A program made the position numbers and the translations under genes. Shown piece by piece: positions 42,390-54,900 of a stretch of 64,000 bases of DNA (position 1 is the stretch's first letter; each line of letters begins with the position of its first letter). Origin of the DNA: Brevipalpus yothersi (Eukaryota; Arthropoda; Arachnida; Trombidiformes; Tenuipalpidae). The stretch is taken from NCBI GenBank assembly GCA_003956705.1, contig QZCP01000063.1, positions 1 through 64,000 of the forward strand, given 5' to 3'. The notes below the pieces were generated by a model. The model was not told where the DNA came from. It saw only the letters and a program-made list of their open reading frames with translations, and made no database searches.

Positions 42390-42470
42390 CTCAGAGTTCC
42401 TTTCGTATCATGCATCAATTGAGCCGAAAGATAGGAATTGTGTCGAGAGAGGAACGAAACTATCCATTAA
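42390..42470 (+). repeat. Dispersed duplicate, copy 2 (partner 39783-39865)
   Basis: It lies just upstream of the cathepsin L pseudogene's exon 1 and resembles 39783-39865 over about 80 bases with many substitutions. It may be a trace of an older, larger duplication. Confidence 0.6.
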
Positions 42471-42554
42471 CGAATATCAAATGCTTAACTTGTTCGATAA
42501 CAAAATAATTAAGATGAATTCAGTCATGAATATAAATAAGTATCGATGCGATTT

Positions 42555-42560
42555 TTTATT
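42555..42560 (-). other. PolyA signal of cathepsin L copy 2
   Basis: AATAAA on the minus strand about 80 bases after the stop codon, in a 3' UTR block shared with copy 1. Confidence 0.75.
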
Positions 42561-42641
42561 CAAAGATATCAGCAGCTTGCCAGCTTCGATATTGAAACAA
42601 ACAATTTCCAGGATCTGTATTAGAATTGTGGGAAACAAAAA

Positions 42642-43826
42642 TTAAACAACCGGGTAGGAAGCTTCATCAGCAATTCCACAGAGATCTTGTCCCTTGGCGA
42701 AACGGAAATAGCCTTTTTCACCCCAATCAGCACCCCAACTGTTCTTGACAATCCAGAAGTCTTGTCCATTCTCAGTTCCATAGCCAACTGTGGCTACACC
42801 ATGGTTCAGTGCAGCAGGACTATCGCAAGCTGATGAGTATATTCCACCGGAATACATTTGCAAGTCAAAGGTAGCTTCGATAGCAACAGATACCACTCTT
42901 TGGGCAACAGCTTCCGCCAAAGCAGATTCATCACCTGAAGCGATATCAGTAAAGCTCTTGAGAGTCAGGCCAACATTTTGCTTGTTGAATTGACAGGGTT
43001 CATCTTCACCAACATATGGGTAAGATGCTTCGGTATCAATACCACCGTTGATGATTGTGTAGTTGAAAGCATAGTCCATAAGACCACCACCGCATCCTCC
43101 ATCACCTTCTGGACCAGAACAATCGACCAAGTTTTGTTCACTTAATTCGACAAGTTTACCGGTGGCTTGAGCGTGAGCACTTTCCATGGAAGCAACAGCA
43201 GAGAATGCCCAGCATGATCCTGATGGAATTGGAATCAGAAAAATTGATCAGCTCATGGAGTCTTGATAACAGAAATCCTAGAGAAACAGATATTCACCAC
43301 ATTGGCCTTGATCCTTGACTTCGGTGACTATCCCCTTGGTTCGCCAGTCAACAGAGGCTGGAAGAGCTGAGACAGATCCTTTCACGTGTTGACGAGGAGC
43401 TGGAATTTTTCCCTTGTTGCTGTATCCGAAATGAGTCTTTGAGAATTCCTCGAATGTCTAAAATTGAGAAGAGTAGTAAGTTAATCGATGTTTTTATTTC
43501 TAGTGTGGCTGATGGAAGGCATACCAAATCAGCAAACTTGGTCATTCCAAGAGTGTATGAAACTTGTCCATTCTTGGCACGCTCGTTGTGTTGCTTTACT
43601 TTCTCCATATTTTGGAGAAAGATTTGATGACGTTGAGCTTCCTCCCCGGCAGTTGCATATTTCTTGCTGAATTGGTGCTACATGGATGAGAAAGAATAAA
43701 ATCAGGTATAATCAATAGAAATTTAATTTAATTTCTACCATATCTTACTTTGAATTTGGTCCACTCATGGTTTGGAGGAACCGCGAGAACGGTAGTGAGA
43801 ACGGCGAAAAGTACGATAAGCTTCAT
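42642..43826 (-). CDS. Cathepsin L-like cysteine protease, copy 2
   Basis: The minus-strand exons are 43749..43826, 43525..43677, 43298..43457 and 42642..43219, 322 residues, with exon lengths identical to copy 1 (78, 153, 160, 578). Signal peptide, I29 propeptide and mature C1A domain are intact. The catalytic Cys is in C-G-S-C-W-A-F, His in L-N-H-G-V and Asn in V-K-N-S-W-G. Differences from copy 1 are scattered and include Asn to Gln before the active-site motif (D-Q-G-Q-C-G) and a Gly/Pro-rich change around the G-P-E-G-D-G-G-C-G-G-G loop. It is inverted relative to copy 1 and 20 kb away, with promoter, introns and 3' UTR still alignable. Confidence 0.97.
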
Positions 43827-45273
43827 GATTGTAAAATTCGTAGGTAAAAAGGTATCTAAAAGTAGTGAACGAGTGAATCGTGTGTCCACTTTTTCGCGCT
43901 TTTATGCTCCGTTATTTTTTGGTGCACACAAACTTGATTATCTGCTCTGTATACACAGATCTGTAAATATATCTTGTATAAATAGTATATCAGAGATCAT
44001 GGGATGGATGTATTTATTTTTTAACGCCCCTTGGCCAGGGCTATGCTGATAATTAATATCTTGAAACTCCTTTATTCCAGTCTTTTTCGATGAATCATAT
44101 AGCATCATGCATCATGCCTCCAGGTACATGTGTACTATTGTTATTAGATCGAATCTAGATCTGATAAAAGAGGAATTTTTTCTGGAAACAATGTGCGAAA
44201 TACTTTCTTATTGAAATGATATTCGATGACCTCTGATCACACAAATGAGTAATCATCATCGAGTAATCAATCAGGCAAGTTTTCAAAAAAATTATAAATG
44301 AGAAGAAAAGTTATAAAAAAAAGAGACCATTGCCTCAATTGGTCATCATTCATGTCCTTCCATTGAGATTCAGTAAATCGAGAAATGCTAGAAAATATTT
44401 TCTTAAGCGTGCACCTGTCTTGTAGGTCTTATGTTACTTGTCCCATGTCTAATCATCTGAATGTGTGATTGGCATTTTATCTTAAACTTAATCCAATTTC
44501 AACACACTGTCTCTTTTCCATATCACTCTTGAACGCTTCAGATTTTGTTTGCAGAACGATGTTGAATTTTTCAAATCATGGATCTTTTTGAAAGTGAGAT
44601 ATGATTATGCTTCAAGGCAGAATTGATTGAGTCACTTGTCTTCGTCTAGATTGAGATTCTGGACTGCATTTTCCCACTTCCAGCTAATATCTCTGTATTC
44701 AATATCATTATGCAATGTCATTTAAATTGTAAGATTTCACCGATTTCATTCTTACAATTTTTATTCGTTTAGAAACGATGTAATTCAAGTCTAAATTTTT
44801 CTACTCTCTTCAGATTTCCATACTCGCCAAAATTTTCTGGTTAAGCTTCCATGAGTTGTAAGTTTCTTTTTGAGCAGAAAAATATTTAATTCCACTTGAG
44901 GTCAACTTATGAAAGTATGAGCCCAAAAAAAACCGGCTCAATATATATGATTACTGATCGGCTGAAAAAGATTGATTTGCTTCTAGTTAACCTTTCGCAG
45001 TTGTATAAGTTATTCCAACAATTTGAATATATATATATTATATATTATTCATGAGAAAAAAAGAAATTATGCCCACTCTTGAAACAAATACAACAACCGA
45101 ATAAATATTATCACTCAACTCAACCCTTTTTTCTCCAGCAAAAGTGGCCAAAGTAAAACTTGACATCAACCCAGTAAACATTGGCAATACCAAACTTTAC
45201 GGCAACAACATACCAGTTGTTGCCGGAAGGAGGAAACTCATGGCCCGACTGATCATTGGCAAGACTTTCTCAC

Positions 45274-45309
<36 letters not shown>

Positions 45310-46482
45310 ACATGTTAAAATTAAATCAAATACAAATGATCGAGAAACACTGAATCGTAATATCAGGCATCAAGTCGGCAAGTAAGTGATGGCGATGATT
45401 AGATTTTGATTATGAGAAACAGAATTTTGGAAAGTCAAGGGTAATGGTGAGGCTTACTGGAGGGGCTTGAAGGTGAGAAAACAAGTAAATCATTGAGAAA
45501 AAAAACACATACATACATACACACACACATACATATGATGAGCTTGTAATAAGCCGTGAGACCCAATAACTTTCGAGGTCACACTCGGTCAGTGACATGA
45601 GAAAAGATTAGGAATAGAAAGAGAAAAGAGGAAAGAGCAAGATGGGCTTCTTCTATTTTCTTCCGGTTGCCCAGATGTATTATCATTAGTCTCATCGTCG
45701 CTTGTGTTCATGGTGATTCCATGCTGATACCAAACCACACACACACACTAGCATTAAGAGGAAAGCTGTCTGTCCAGATATTCTTACTACCGGCCACTTT
45801 GGCTAACGGTATATCCAGAATATCTGATACCTTTCTCTCTCTCTCTTTCAAACTCACCTGAGGCAATTCGAAATAAGGGGCGGAGAGGTGAGGGCGAGAG
45901 GGAGGGATGGAAGACTCACTAGTGGGGTGCCGACGAAGTGATCTTCTTCATCTTCTTCTTCTCCATCATCTTCATTCTCTTTCTCTCTCTCCTTCTTCTT
46001 GTATCAGTCGCTTGTGGAAAGCCGGTGGAACGAAGATCAGTTTGGGAGAATCAACGTTCCAACGAACGAGTATTGAGAGAGAAGAAGAAGAAGAAGTATT
46101 CTCAGTCAACATCATCATCTTCTTATCCGCATCTTATTTGTTGTTGATGCAGTTTCATTTTGATGTAGGAAAAGTTTTCTCTCTTTCTCACATCTGATCA
46201 CACACAGTTTGTATCATCAACCAATCGTGATACCTTCTATTGACCTCACCATTTGCTGAACATTTTTAAGCTGTTAATTATTTCAATTTTTTTAGAAATG
46301 TTAATTAAAATTTTGAAGAAGATCAGCGCTTCATCATGAAATCAATTGTAAAGGCGAGTTGTGTTTAATTTTTATCAGCATAAACACCTGATTGATGTGC
46401 CTCCGATGAACTTTGTTCTCTGTGTGTGAAACATCTAATCGAACGATCAATCGATTGACTATACTCATCACATCATCAAAAG
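43827..46482. other. Intergenic, upstream of cathepsin L copy 2 and the Spatzle-like gene
   Basis: Apart from the TATA-like box at 43899-43906 it contains (GA)n at about 45280-45306, short CA and CT runs and AT-rich sequence. No supported exon. Confidence 0.5.
43899..43906 (-). promoter_or_regulatory. TATA-like box of cathepsin L copy 2
   Basis: CATAAAAG on the minus strand about 73 bases before the ATG, in the same conserved context as in copy 1 (21165-21172). Confidence 0.6.
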
Positions 46483-48174
46483 ATGTTTCCTCATGTTAAC
46501 GTGTATTTCTCTTCCATTCCATCTGGTATCCAGATTTTCTCAGTGTTCCTTAAATTCATATCATTATTACTCCTTGTGTGTCCTTTGACCCGAGGTGCGG
46601 ATACACCACCAGGATATTTTGCCTTCGAAAAAGCATCCAGAATCCATGGAGTACCACCGAGAGTGCGAAAGCCTCCATATTTACTCGTCAATGTTCCATG
46701 TCATGGTGAGTTTTGTAGAACAATGTCTGACACTTTGATAGAACTTTCGATAATTCGGATTCAAGTTTAGATCGGAAAAACTTTCAAAATTGAAGATAAA
46801 AAGATGGAATTATTTTTTTCACTGGAATTTCCGTTATCATTAGTTCTTGAAACTTTTTGACTCCATTTGACCTGAAATTGAATTTTTCAGATTACTCACA
46901 GACAAAAAATTTCAAATAAAATAAGATTAAATCAGAGATAAACGGAACATCGAGAATAACTCAATCTAAATATATTTATTCTGGTATTAGTTAATGTATT
47001 GAATGCCAGTAAATCAAAAGGCCTGTTTTAGTGTTGAGATTCTTTCACTGAGTTGATCAATATATCAGAATTATACAGAAACATGTGTTTGTTCTTCCCA
47101 GCATCTTCCACTTTCAGACGTTCAATCAATATTTGACATTGAAAATGTTAAGATGATTGAAGAATCGATCTAATTACAGTGTATGTTCCTAAAAAGTGAT
47201 CAATCTAACAATCTAACAATCTATTCAATCACAACTCAAAATAGGCTTTCATCATGTGTGTATATGTAATGGTGTATACGCTCATATCGTGAAACAATTC
47301 AATCAGAGATGGTTAGACAAGTATCTCTAATCCGATTTTAGTGACGAGAGTGAAAGAAGTGACCTTAATCGGTATCAGCTAAAATTTCATCCCAAATAAT
47401 TCGGTGCAAGTGCTTAACATTAGTCGATCCGAATTTGTTTGACCACGAAAAGAGAGATGATTTTACCGTAAACCTTTTTAAGACTACATCAAGCAAGCCA
47501 TATCTCGAAGTCATGATTAAAATTGAAAAATTTTCGTCTGTTGATGTTACTGATTAGCTATAAAATCTTGATCATTGAGCTTGAAGGGTTACCCTGAATG
47601 ATCATCATTATCATTACCATTCAATTTAGCCTTGTCCTGCTCTGAATTTTCTCTCTTTCCGTAATATTTTGTCTACTTTCTATATTCAAATTTTGATAAA
47701 TATTCTCGATAACTAGCGTGAGCATGAATATTTCATCTCTCTTGCCGGTGAGGTCGATAAACTTTAATTAATTCCATGGATTTCAATATAGCTCTACAGT
47801 TATTAAATTCCAGACATCAGAATTTAATCTCCCTCCTACTTTTTTCGGGATGTTAATCAAAATTGTTCATAATTATTGCACGATTTTTACTGATGTTCAT
47901 CCATGTCATCCAAGCTTATACTTCTCTCCATCTCTCTCTCTCTTCCACTCAAAATAACATCCTACTAACTTAGTTTTATGAGCTGTATTCACGCGACATC
48001 ATCGTCAAAAGTCACAATTCGGAATAGAGAAGAGTATACCATAATAAAAGAATTAAGGAAATGTAGTTTCTTGACCATTATTTGACCAACACACTTACAC
48101 ATAAATGGAAGTATACACGTTCAGGACCCCTAATCGAGGCCTGTTGAGATGTAAATGGTAGTCCATTGGTTTTG

Positions 48175-48258
<84 letters not shown>

Positions 48259-48520
48259 NNNNNNNNNNNNNNNNNNNNNNNNNNNNNNNNNNNNNNNNNN
48301 NNNNNNNNNNNNNNNNNNNNNNNNNNNNNNNNNNNNNNNNNNNNNNNNNNNNNNNNNNNNNNNNNNNNNNNNNNNNNNNNNNNNNNNNNNNNNNNNNNNN
48401 NNNNNNNNNNNNNNNNNNNNNNNNNNNNNNNNNNNNNNNNNNNNNNNNNNNNNNNNNNNNNNNNNNNNNNNNNNNNNNNNNNNNNNNNNNNNNNNNNNNN
48501 NNNNNNNNNNNNNNNNNNNN

Positions 48521-48572
<52 letters not shown>

Positions 48573-50437
48573 GTTTTTTCGACTGTTTACTGTTATGGTG
48601 ATGGACATAAAATTGGTTAATTTTAGCTATAAAATGGTGACACAACGTCATTTGTGATGCCCAAAAGTTTGCAAGTCCTTTATCTGCTTCTTCTGCATCT
48701 TCTTCTTCACCATCTTCTTCAATCGGCTAAATTTTTTGCATCCACAATAGAGCGGGCTCAGCGTCCCTGATCATCATCATTTTGCTTATGTATGCCCGAC
48801 ATCTTCTTTTAAGCCCAAATGGCAACCATTGTTAAGATGGTTTTGAATTTCGATGAGGCGTTCTCATGCAAGAGTTTTTCACCTTCTTTTTCCCATTCAT
48901 AACATTGAAGACACATGCATACACACATACACAAAAAGAACGTTTAAGCCATCACCAGCTGAACTTTCAGATGAATGTATACATATATTTATATGAATTG
49001 AAAACGCTTATATATATCGAATGACCGGCATGCGACTTTTTTCAGAATGATCAACTTTGACTGCAATCACCGGTTTGTATGTTTGTGTGTGTGTGTGCAT
49101 TAGTGGACTGATGGTAGAGTAAAAGGTTCCTTTTTAGGTCACCTTGATTATGGACTCGAATATCGACTGAACTTGACCGAATCCTAATTTCGAATGGGAC
49201 ACACTGAATATATTGAGGCTAAGCATGAGGCTCAATTGAGATATTTACAACACTTGGAAAAATTTTCATCCTGTCAAAGCAACTACGCTGTACTACCAAT
49301 TGCTACTACCAAATTCTTTTGGTAGAAAATACGGAGTTCTTTGATACACTTTACCCCAAAATTCAGAAAAATATACGAAACTCCTCCAAAAATATGAGCG
49401 AAATAGAACTTTCAAAAAGTACCGTTATGTTGAAACGCGTAGTGGTGTATAGCATGTAGCAATTGTGATCATTCGGTGTGTACGTCTGTCGGAACCAGAA
49501 CTTGTCAGATGAATTGGACCTTTTCCGAAGAATAGCTTCCGTTTGAGGTTTCCAAAACCATTGTGTACGTCATGGTGAATAATTGAATGGATGAAAACAA
49601 TTCAATGTCAGCGTCTCGATTAACAGTGAATGAATTCAAGATCTTCATCACTTGTTGTCTGTATTGCAGGCCTCTTTGTTGCTCATCTTCGTTTTTTTTC
49701 CTTTTTTCTCTTTTTTTCATCTTGTTCTAATCGGAATCTGTTCATCGCTTGATACCATTTTGGACTTGTAAATCAGACTGATGCGTTTGTTCATTGTTTC
49801 AATCGATTCTCATGTATAGGCATTCATCAAATTGTCCAATTTGCGAACCTCTACTTTTTTTCGTATTACATACCAGGAACACTGGAAGTTGTGATTGTTT
49901 TTTGGCTTGAAAACACAATCACTTACTCCACAAATAACGTAAATACACGAAAATTCAATCCAAATACAGCTCAATTTCGATTGTTATTGGGTCCATATTT
50001 ATGGCGATCGCTCTCTTACTGTCCGAATATTAGTGGACATCAATCTGAAAGATATACTCTCGATCAAAATTGTTGTTGAGAAAATTTTATTGTTCAAAAA
50101 TTTTTGGAAAATTCGAGCTATATTAAGTAATATTGAATAAGGTATGTGTATGTGTACATGTCAATTGAATTGATCAACTCTAAATTCGGACTCGGTCATT
50201 ATCGAAGATGAGCTTATCTATGTTTAACTTGAAATTTTGAACATACATGCGAAAGTGTTTAGAAAAGAGAAAGAGAGAGAGAGTGTGTGTGTGTTCATGA
50301 TATAAGAAACATTCACCAACACATTCAATAATACAATCTGAAAATGAGCATTGAACGCTCCATTCATCTGATAATCCAGTTAAAAGTTCGGCCTAGAAAG
50401 TGATTCATTGTGCTTGAATGAGGAAGATGAAAATAAG

Positions 50438-50489
<52 letters not shown>

Positions 50490-51164
50490 AAATATTAAAA
50501 GAAGCGATTGATGATTCCGATTGTGTGTTCATCATCAACAAGAGAATGAGAATATATAAGTCATGAATCGTGGTGTTTGATAATAAAAGTTTTCCTCTCT
50601 CTCTCTCCTCTCTTTCCAAGTTAGTGAAAAGCCACAAAAAGAAGATTTTCTCTTCAAAGTATGTGTACTTCCAGAATTTATGCTGAGGCGGTCGACCAGT
50701 ATATATGAATTATCGAGATAAAGAAGGTTCTACTGGATGTTGCTCTTGATAATCAGTAATGAACATGAGTGATAATCCATGAGAAACACAGTTTGGATGT
50801 TGTAGACGAATTATTTTCTCTCTCTCTCTCTCTCTTCCCAAGTGAATGAGTTTCTTCTTCATTCACTAAACTTTTCCAGCATCCAGCCAACTCTTTTCCT
50901 AATTATGAGCACTCTTTACACTCATGAGTGATGATGCAGACATCACCAGAAAGTAGTAGAAGAAATGAATCCGCAAGCAAAATAAGATCGTCTTATCGTC
51001 TCATGATGAATAAGTGAGGCATAAATTTGAGAAAGAGAGAAAACTGTTTTCACTCAACTAACATCTTTTTCTACTTTTTTTCTTCTTTTTTCTTTAACCC
51101 CTAACTGTGTATGTGAGCATCCTTGATCATCATTTCATTATTACGGCTTACGAATATATCGAAA

Positions 51165-51209
<45 letters not shown>

Positions 51210-51913
51210 AATCGATATCATATTATATTGAATCAAGCATGAAAGGGAGATGATTTTTAAATTGAATCAAGAGGATTATTGATTACTTTGATGCGTGTGA
51301 AAATTTTGACAGCTCACCACTTTTTTTTGTATCATGATCACGGACGTTCTTTTTTTGGGTGGCTATTCTTGAATTTATGATCCTCTGACCTGATGATAGG
51401 ATTGGTATTGCTCCGAGAATTGTGTGTGTGTGTGTGTGTGTGTGTGAGTGAATTTAAAAGAGATAGAGAGAATCTGAATTTCATTGACATGCTGAGAATT
51501 CATGATTGAGGCTTGATCTTTGATCGTGAGAGTAGGAAGATGCAATAAGCATCTAATAATGCTCACATGAAAACTATTATCTGAATGATGATGATAATAT
51601 TATGAGAAAATAGTGTTTCATACTCTCCTTCTGAGGTCACATAAATGTTTATTCGTCGGAACAACGTTTGAATTTTATCACTAAACCATGAGGCTATCAA
51701 TATCTCACAATATAATGTATCGATTCATGCATACATACCGTTATAGAAGGCTGCCTATTTTACATTCTTCACATTCAGACTTTCTAATTTGAATGTTTTC
51801 ACACTTTCAAGTTATTCAGGCTTGTTTATTCACCTTTCGTAGTCAATTGAGAATTGAGAGAGAAGAAAAAGTTCATCCTCAACCGGTCATGATAATTTTT
51901 ATTTCTGTCTCTC

Positions 51914-51984
<71 letters not shown>

Positions 51985-54900
51985 TTAAAATCATCAGATT
52001 AGCCAGTTTTAAGGGCAACAACTTTTATTTTTCATGATCAATGATAAAAATCTTCATCCTATCATAAATGGGATGTCGATAATGTCGAAAATGCGATCAA
52101 TTCCGAAAGATCGGCTTTACAAATATCCATTAATAGTGATGATTAATGAACATTTTTTTCCACTTGAAATAAATTCTCAAAAAATTTAATCCTTTTCCTA
52201 CTCTTATACTTTTTTTTCTGTTCCAGGAGCAATCAAAAGTGACCTCCGAATGGCACCAAAAGATAATCTCTGTGGAGATTTAAATAGAGGCTTTGTACCC
52301 TCTAATCCTATGTTACAGCAGCTTGATGGCCAACCATATCCATTGTGAGTTGAATTTGATTAGCACCAATCTTTTTTCCGATAGAAAAAAAAATAACCAT
52401 TCCCAAGATATCATCATGATGTATTGTCAAGATTATGAAGATCGTTTTTGTCAAGATCACGTTTTAATTCAATTCTTTTTTCTCTTCTCATTTTTTGTTT
52501 CCACTCATGAATATATATGTTTATATATGTTCATAAATTCAGTGAACTCATCAAAAACAAGACACTTCATTTTCTCGCCCGATCTCTGCCCTTTTTGAAA
52601 CAGGACATTAGTAACATTCCCAAAGTTGCTAAACTGCCTTCACCTGAATCAAATTCGATTGACCATCAGATTGATGGACACCAGCTACCAGTGGCTTCCA
52701 GCTATGTGAACAGTAAAAATAATAAATTCGATTTCCACAACAACAATAATAATAATAATAATAACAACAATAACCTCCAAACACCTTCCCATCAACCACC
52801 GATACACATTCATTCACCTCATCATATTATTCAGAAACGATCTCTTGCCAATCTGACCAGTCGATTTCGAGCCGAAATAATGCGAAGAGAAGGCTTTCCG
52901 TTTGGAATGAATTTAACTGAGGCACGTCAAAAAGTGTGTGAACAAAATGAAGGAATGTAAGTTACTTGTAGATGAGAGAAAAAAATTTTCTCCTCTTTTT
53001 CTGACCAACATTTCAACAGTTTTTTTTTCATTCCCTCTCTCTCTCAATCAGTAGAATGTATTACAAAAAAATCATGTGTGTTTCATTTCCTTGATACTTT
53101 TTTGGGGAAAAAAATAAGGACGACAAACAAAACCGTGATAGAGACTAGTTCACTGGTTCAGTTGATCATCATCTGTCGGAATTAGATCATTTTTCAGAGT
53201 TTTTCCTCTCGAGTTTTTTCCCTTATACTCTATGCCTACTGATTCTAAATCAATCAATTTAACCGGATGCTGATGCCCAACTCAGAATCAATTCTTTCGA
53301 CAGCTGAACGCAAGAATGAATGCTCAATCAACCAGATTTTTTTCCTGCAGATCAGTTAGGGCGATGATGGATATCATGCGTTCAGTGAAGCCTATGCCTG
53401 CAGAGGTTTGATCAGAGAGAAAAAAACAAGTGATCACACTTTTCACATTAATACTTACAATAGACTGGATGATAAGATTGATTATAAGATGAGAGAGAAG
53501 GAGAAAAAAAAATGAATCACATGGTTGATGCTTTGATTTTCAGCGTGTGTGTGTATTTGATGTAAGTTTTAATTGAGATCGATTAAACCTGACAGTGACC
53601 TGGATTTTGAGACTGAAAAGTTTCTACAATAAGATTTTAGGGAAAAACAATGTTACCCATCAGTAGTGGAGAACAGAATAGTTCATCATAAATGAGGAAA
53701 CGCTCATCGATTAATGAATCGGTGTAGTTTGATGCACTCAAAAAGTTTGATTGATTCAGTTTATTTTACTCATACACATTATGATCCGCATACACTGTAC
53801 TTGCATTCTATACCCATGAGAGAGCATAAAAATTCCGATATGTATATACATTGATAATGAACTTTATCATGGCTGGGCCAATTTTTATGGAAACATTTCA
53901 TGAGAAAGCATAAATTACATTCACTCATTATCTTTTCTTCTCTCTCTCTTTTCCCAAATGTATTACTTTCCCAGGGTGTGCCAGGTCATGCAAGCCCTTA
54001 CCGGCGGTCAAGGCTCGGGGGGCTTTCTGAATGCTCTGAGCCAAGGAGTTCAAGTGGTATCGGCGGCCTCAAATGCTGCCAATACTGCTCACAGCATATC
54101 ATCATTGGTTTCATTATTACAGCAGCTCAGCTCGGCAGGTAATGGTGTCACCGGAAGTTCATCCGGTGGATCATCGAGCTCCTCTTCCAGTTCCGGTGGT
54201 AGTGGATCCAGCAGTGGGTCAAATTCTGGTGGATCATCTTCATCATCTTCCAGTGATACCAGCGGTGGTACTACACAAAAATCTACACTATCTCAGGTCA
54301 TCAGTCTACTAGCATCGTTGAACAATCCATCTTCAACGGGAACCAGTACCAACAGCAATTTCAGTCCATTGGGCGCTATTGTTGACTATATTATGACCGT
54401 TAATCCGTCAACCATATCAAGTTTGATGCCGGCCAGACGGAAAAAGCCACTAGATTTGGAAGATTTGGCCAGTGAAACGGTAACTGTGGCACAGGTTCCA
54501 CCGACACCATGTCCATCGGTTGAGGAATATGTTGCCCCTGTATATGCTCGAAATTATCAAGGTGTTTGGAAGTATGTAGTCCAAATACCAAATGAAGGAT
54601 ATTTCACGCAAACTGTCCAAAAAACTTCTTGCATGTAAGTTGAAAAGTGTTCATATAAGTATCTTCGTGAATGTCTATCTGGAATCCAGATTCTGGATTG
54701 ATACAACTATTTATAGGTGATCGATAATGATCTTATTTTGAGATCTTGCAATTGAATAGATGTTATACAACAGAAAGGGAAAATTTTCCTATTGATAAAT
54801 ATATATTGGTAAATATTTTCGATCATAATAGGGCCTGAAGAATTTTGTTCAAAAATTCGAACAATATATATATATTGAGGGAGAGAATAGAAAGTGTTCC

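Noticed and set aside
48078..48657. Long open frames over the N gap (Ser-Leu or Glu-Arg repeats)
   Set aside because: They are translations of (CT)n/(GA)n and unknown bases, not genes.
53352..53406. Possible extra exon of the Spatzle-like gene between exons 3 and 4 (good acceptor CTGCAG, donor GAG/GTTTGA)
   Set aside because: It is 55 bases long and would shift the frame. Exons 3 and 4 join directly in matching phase without it.
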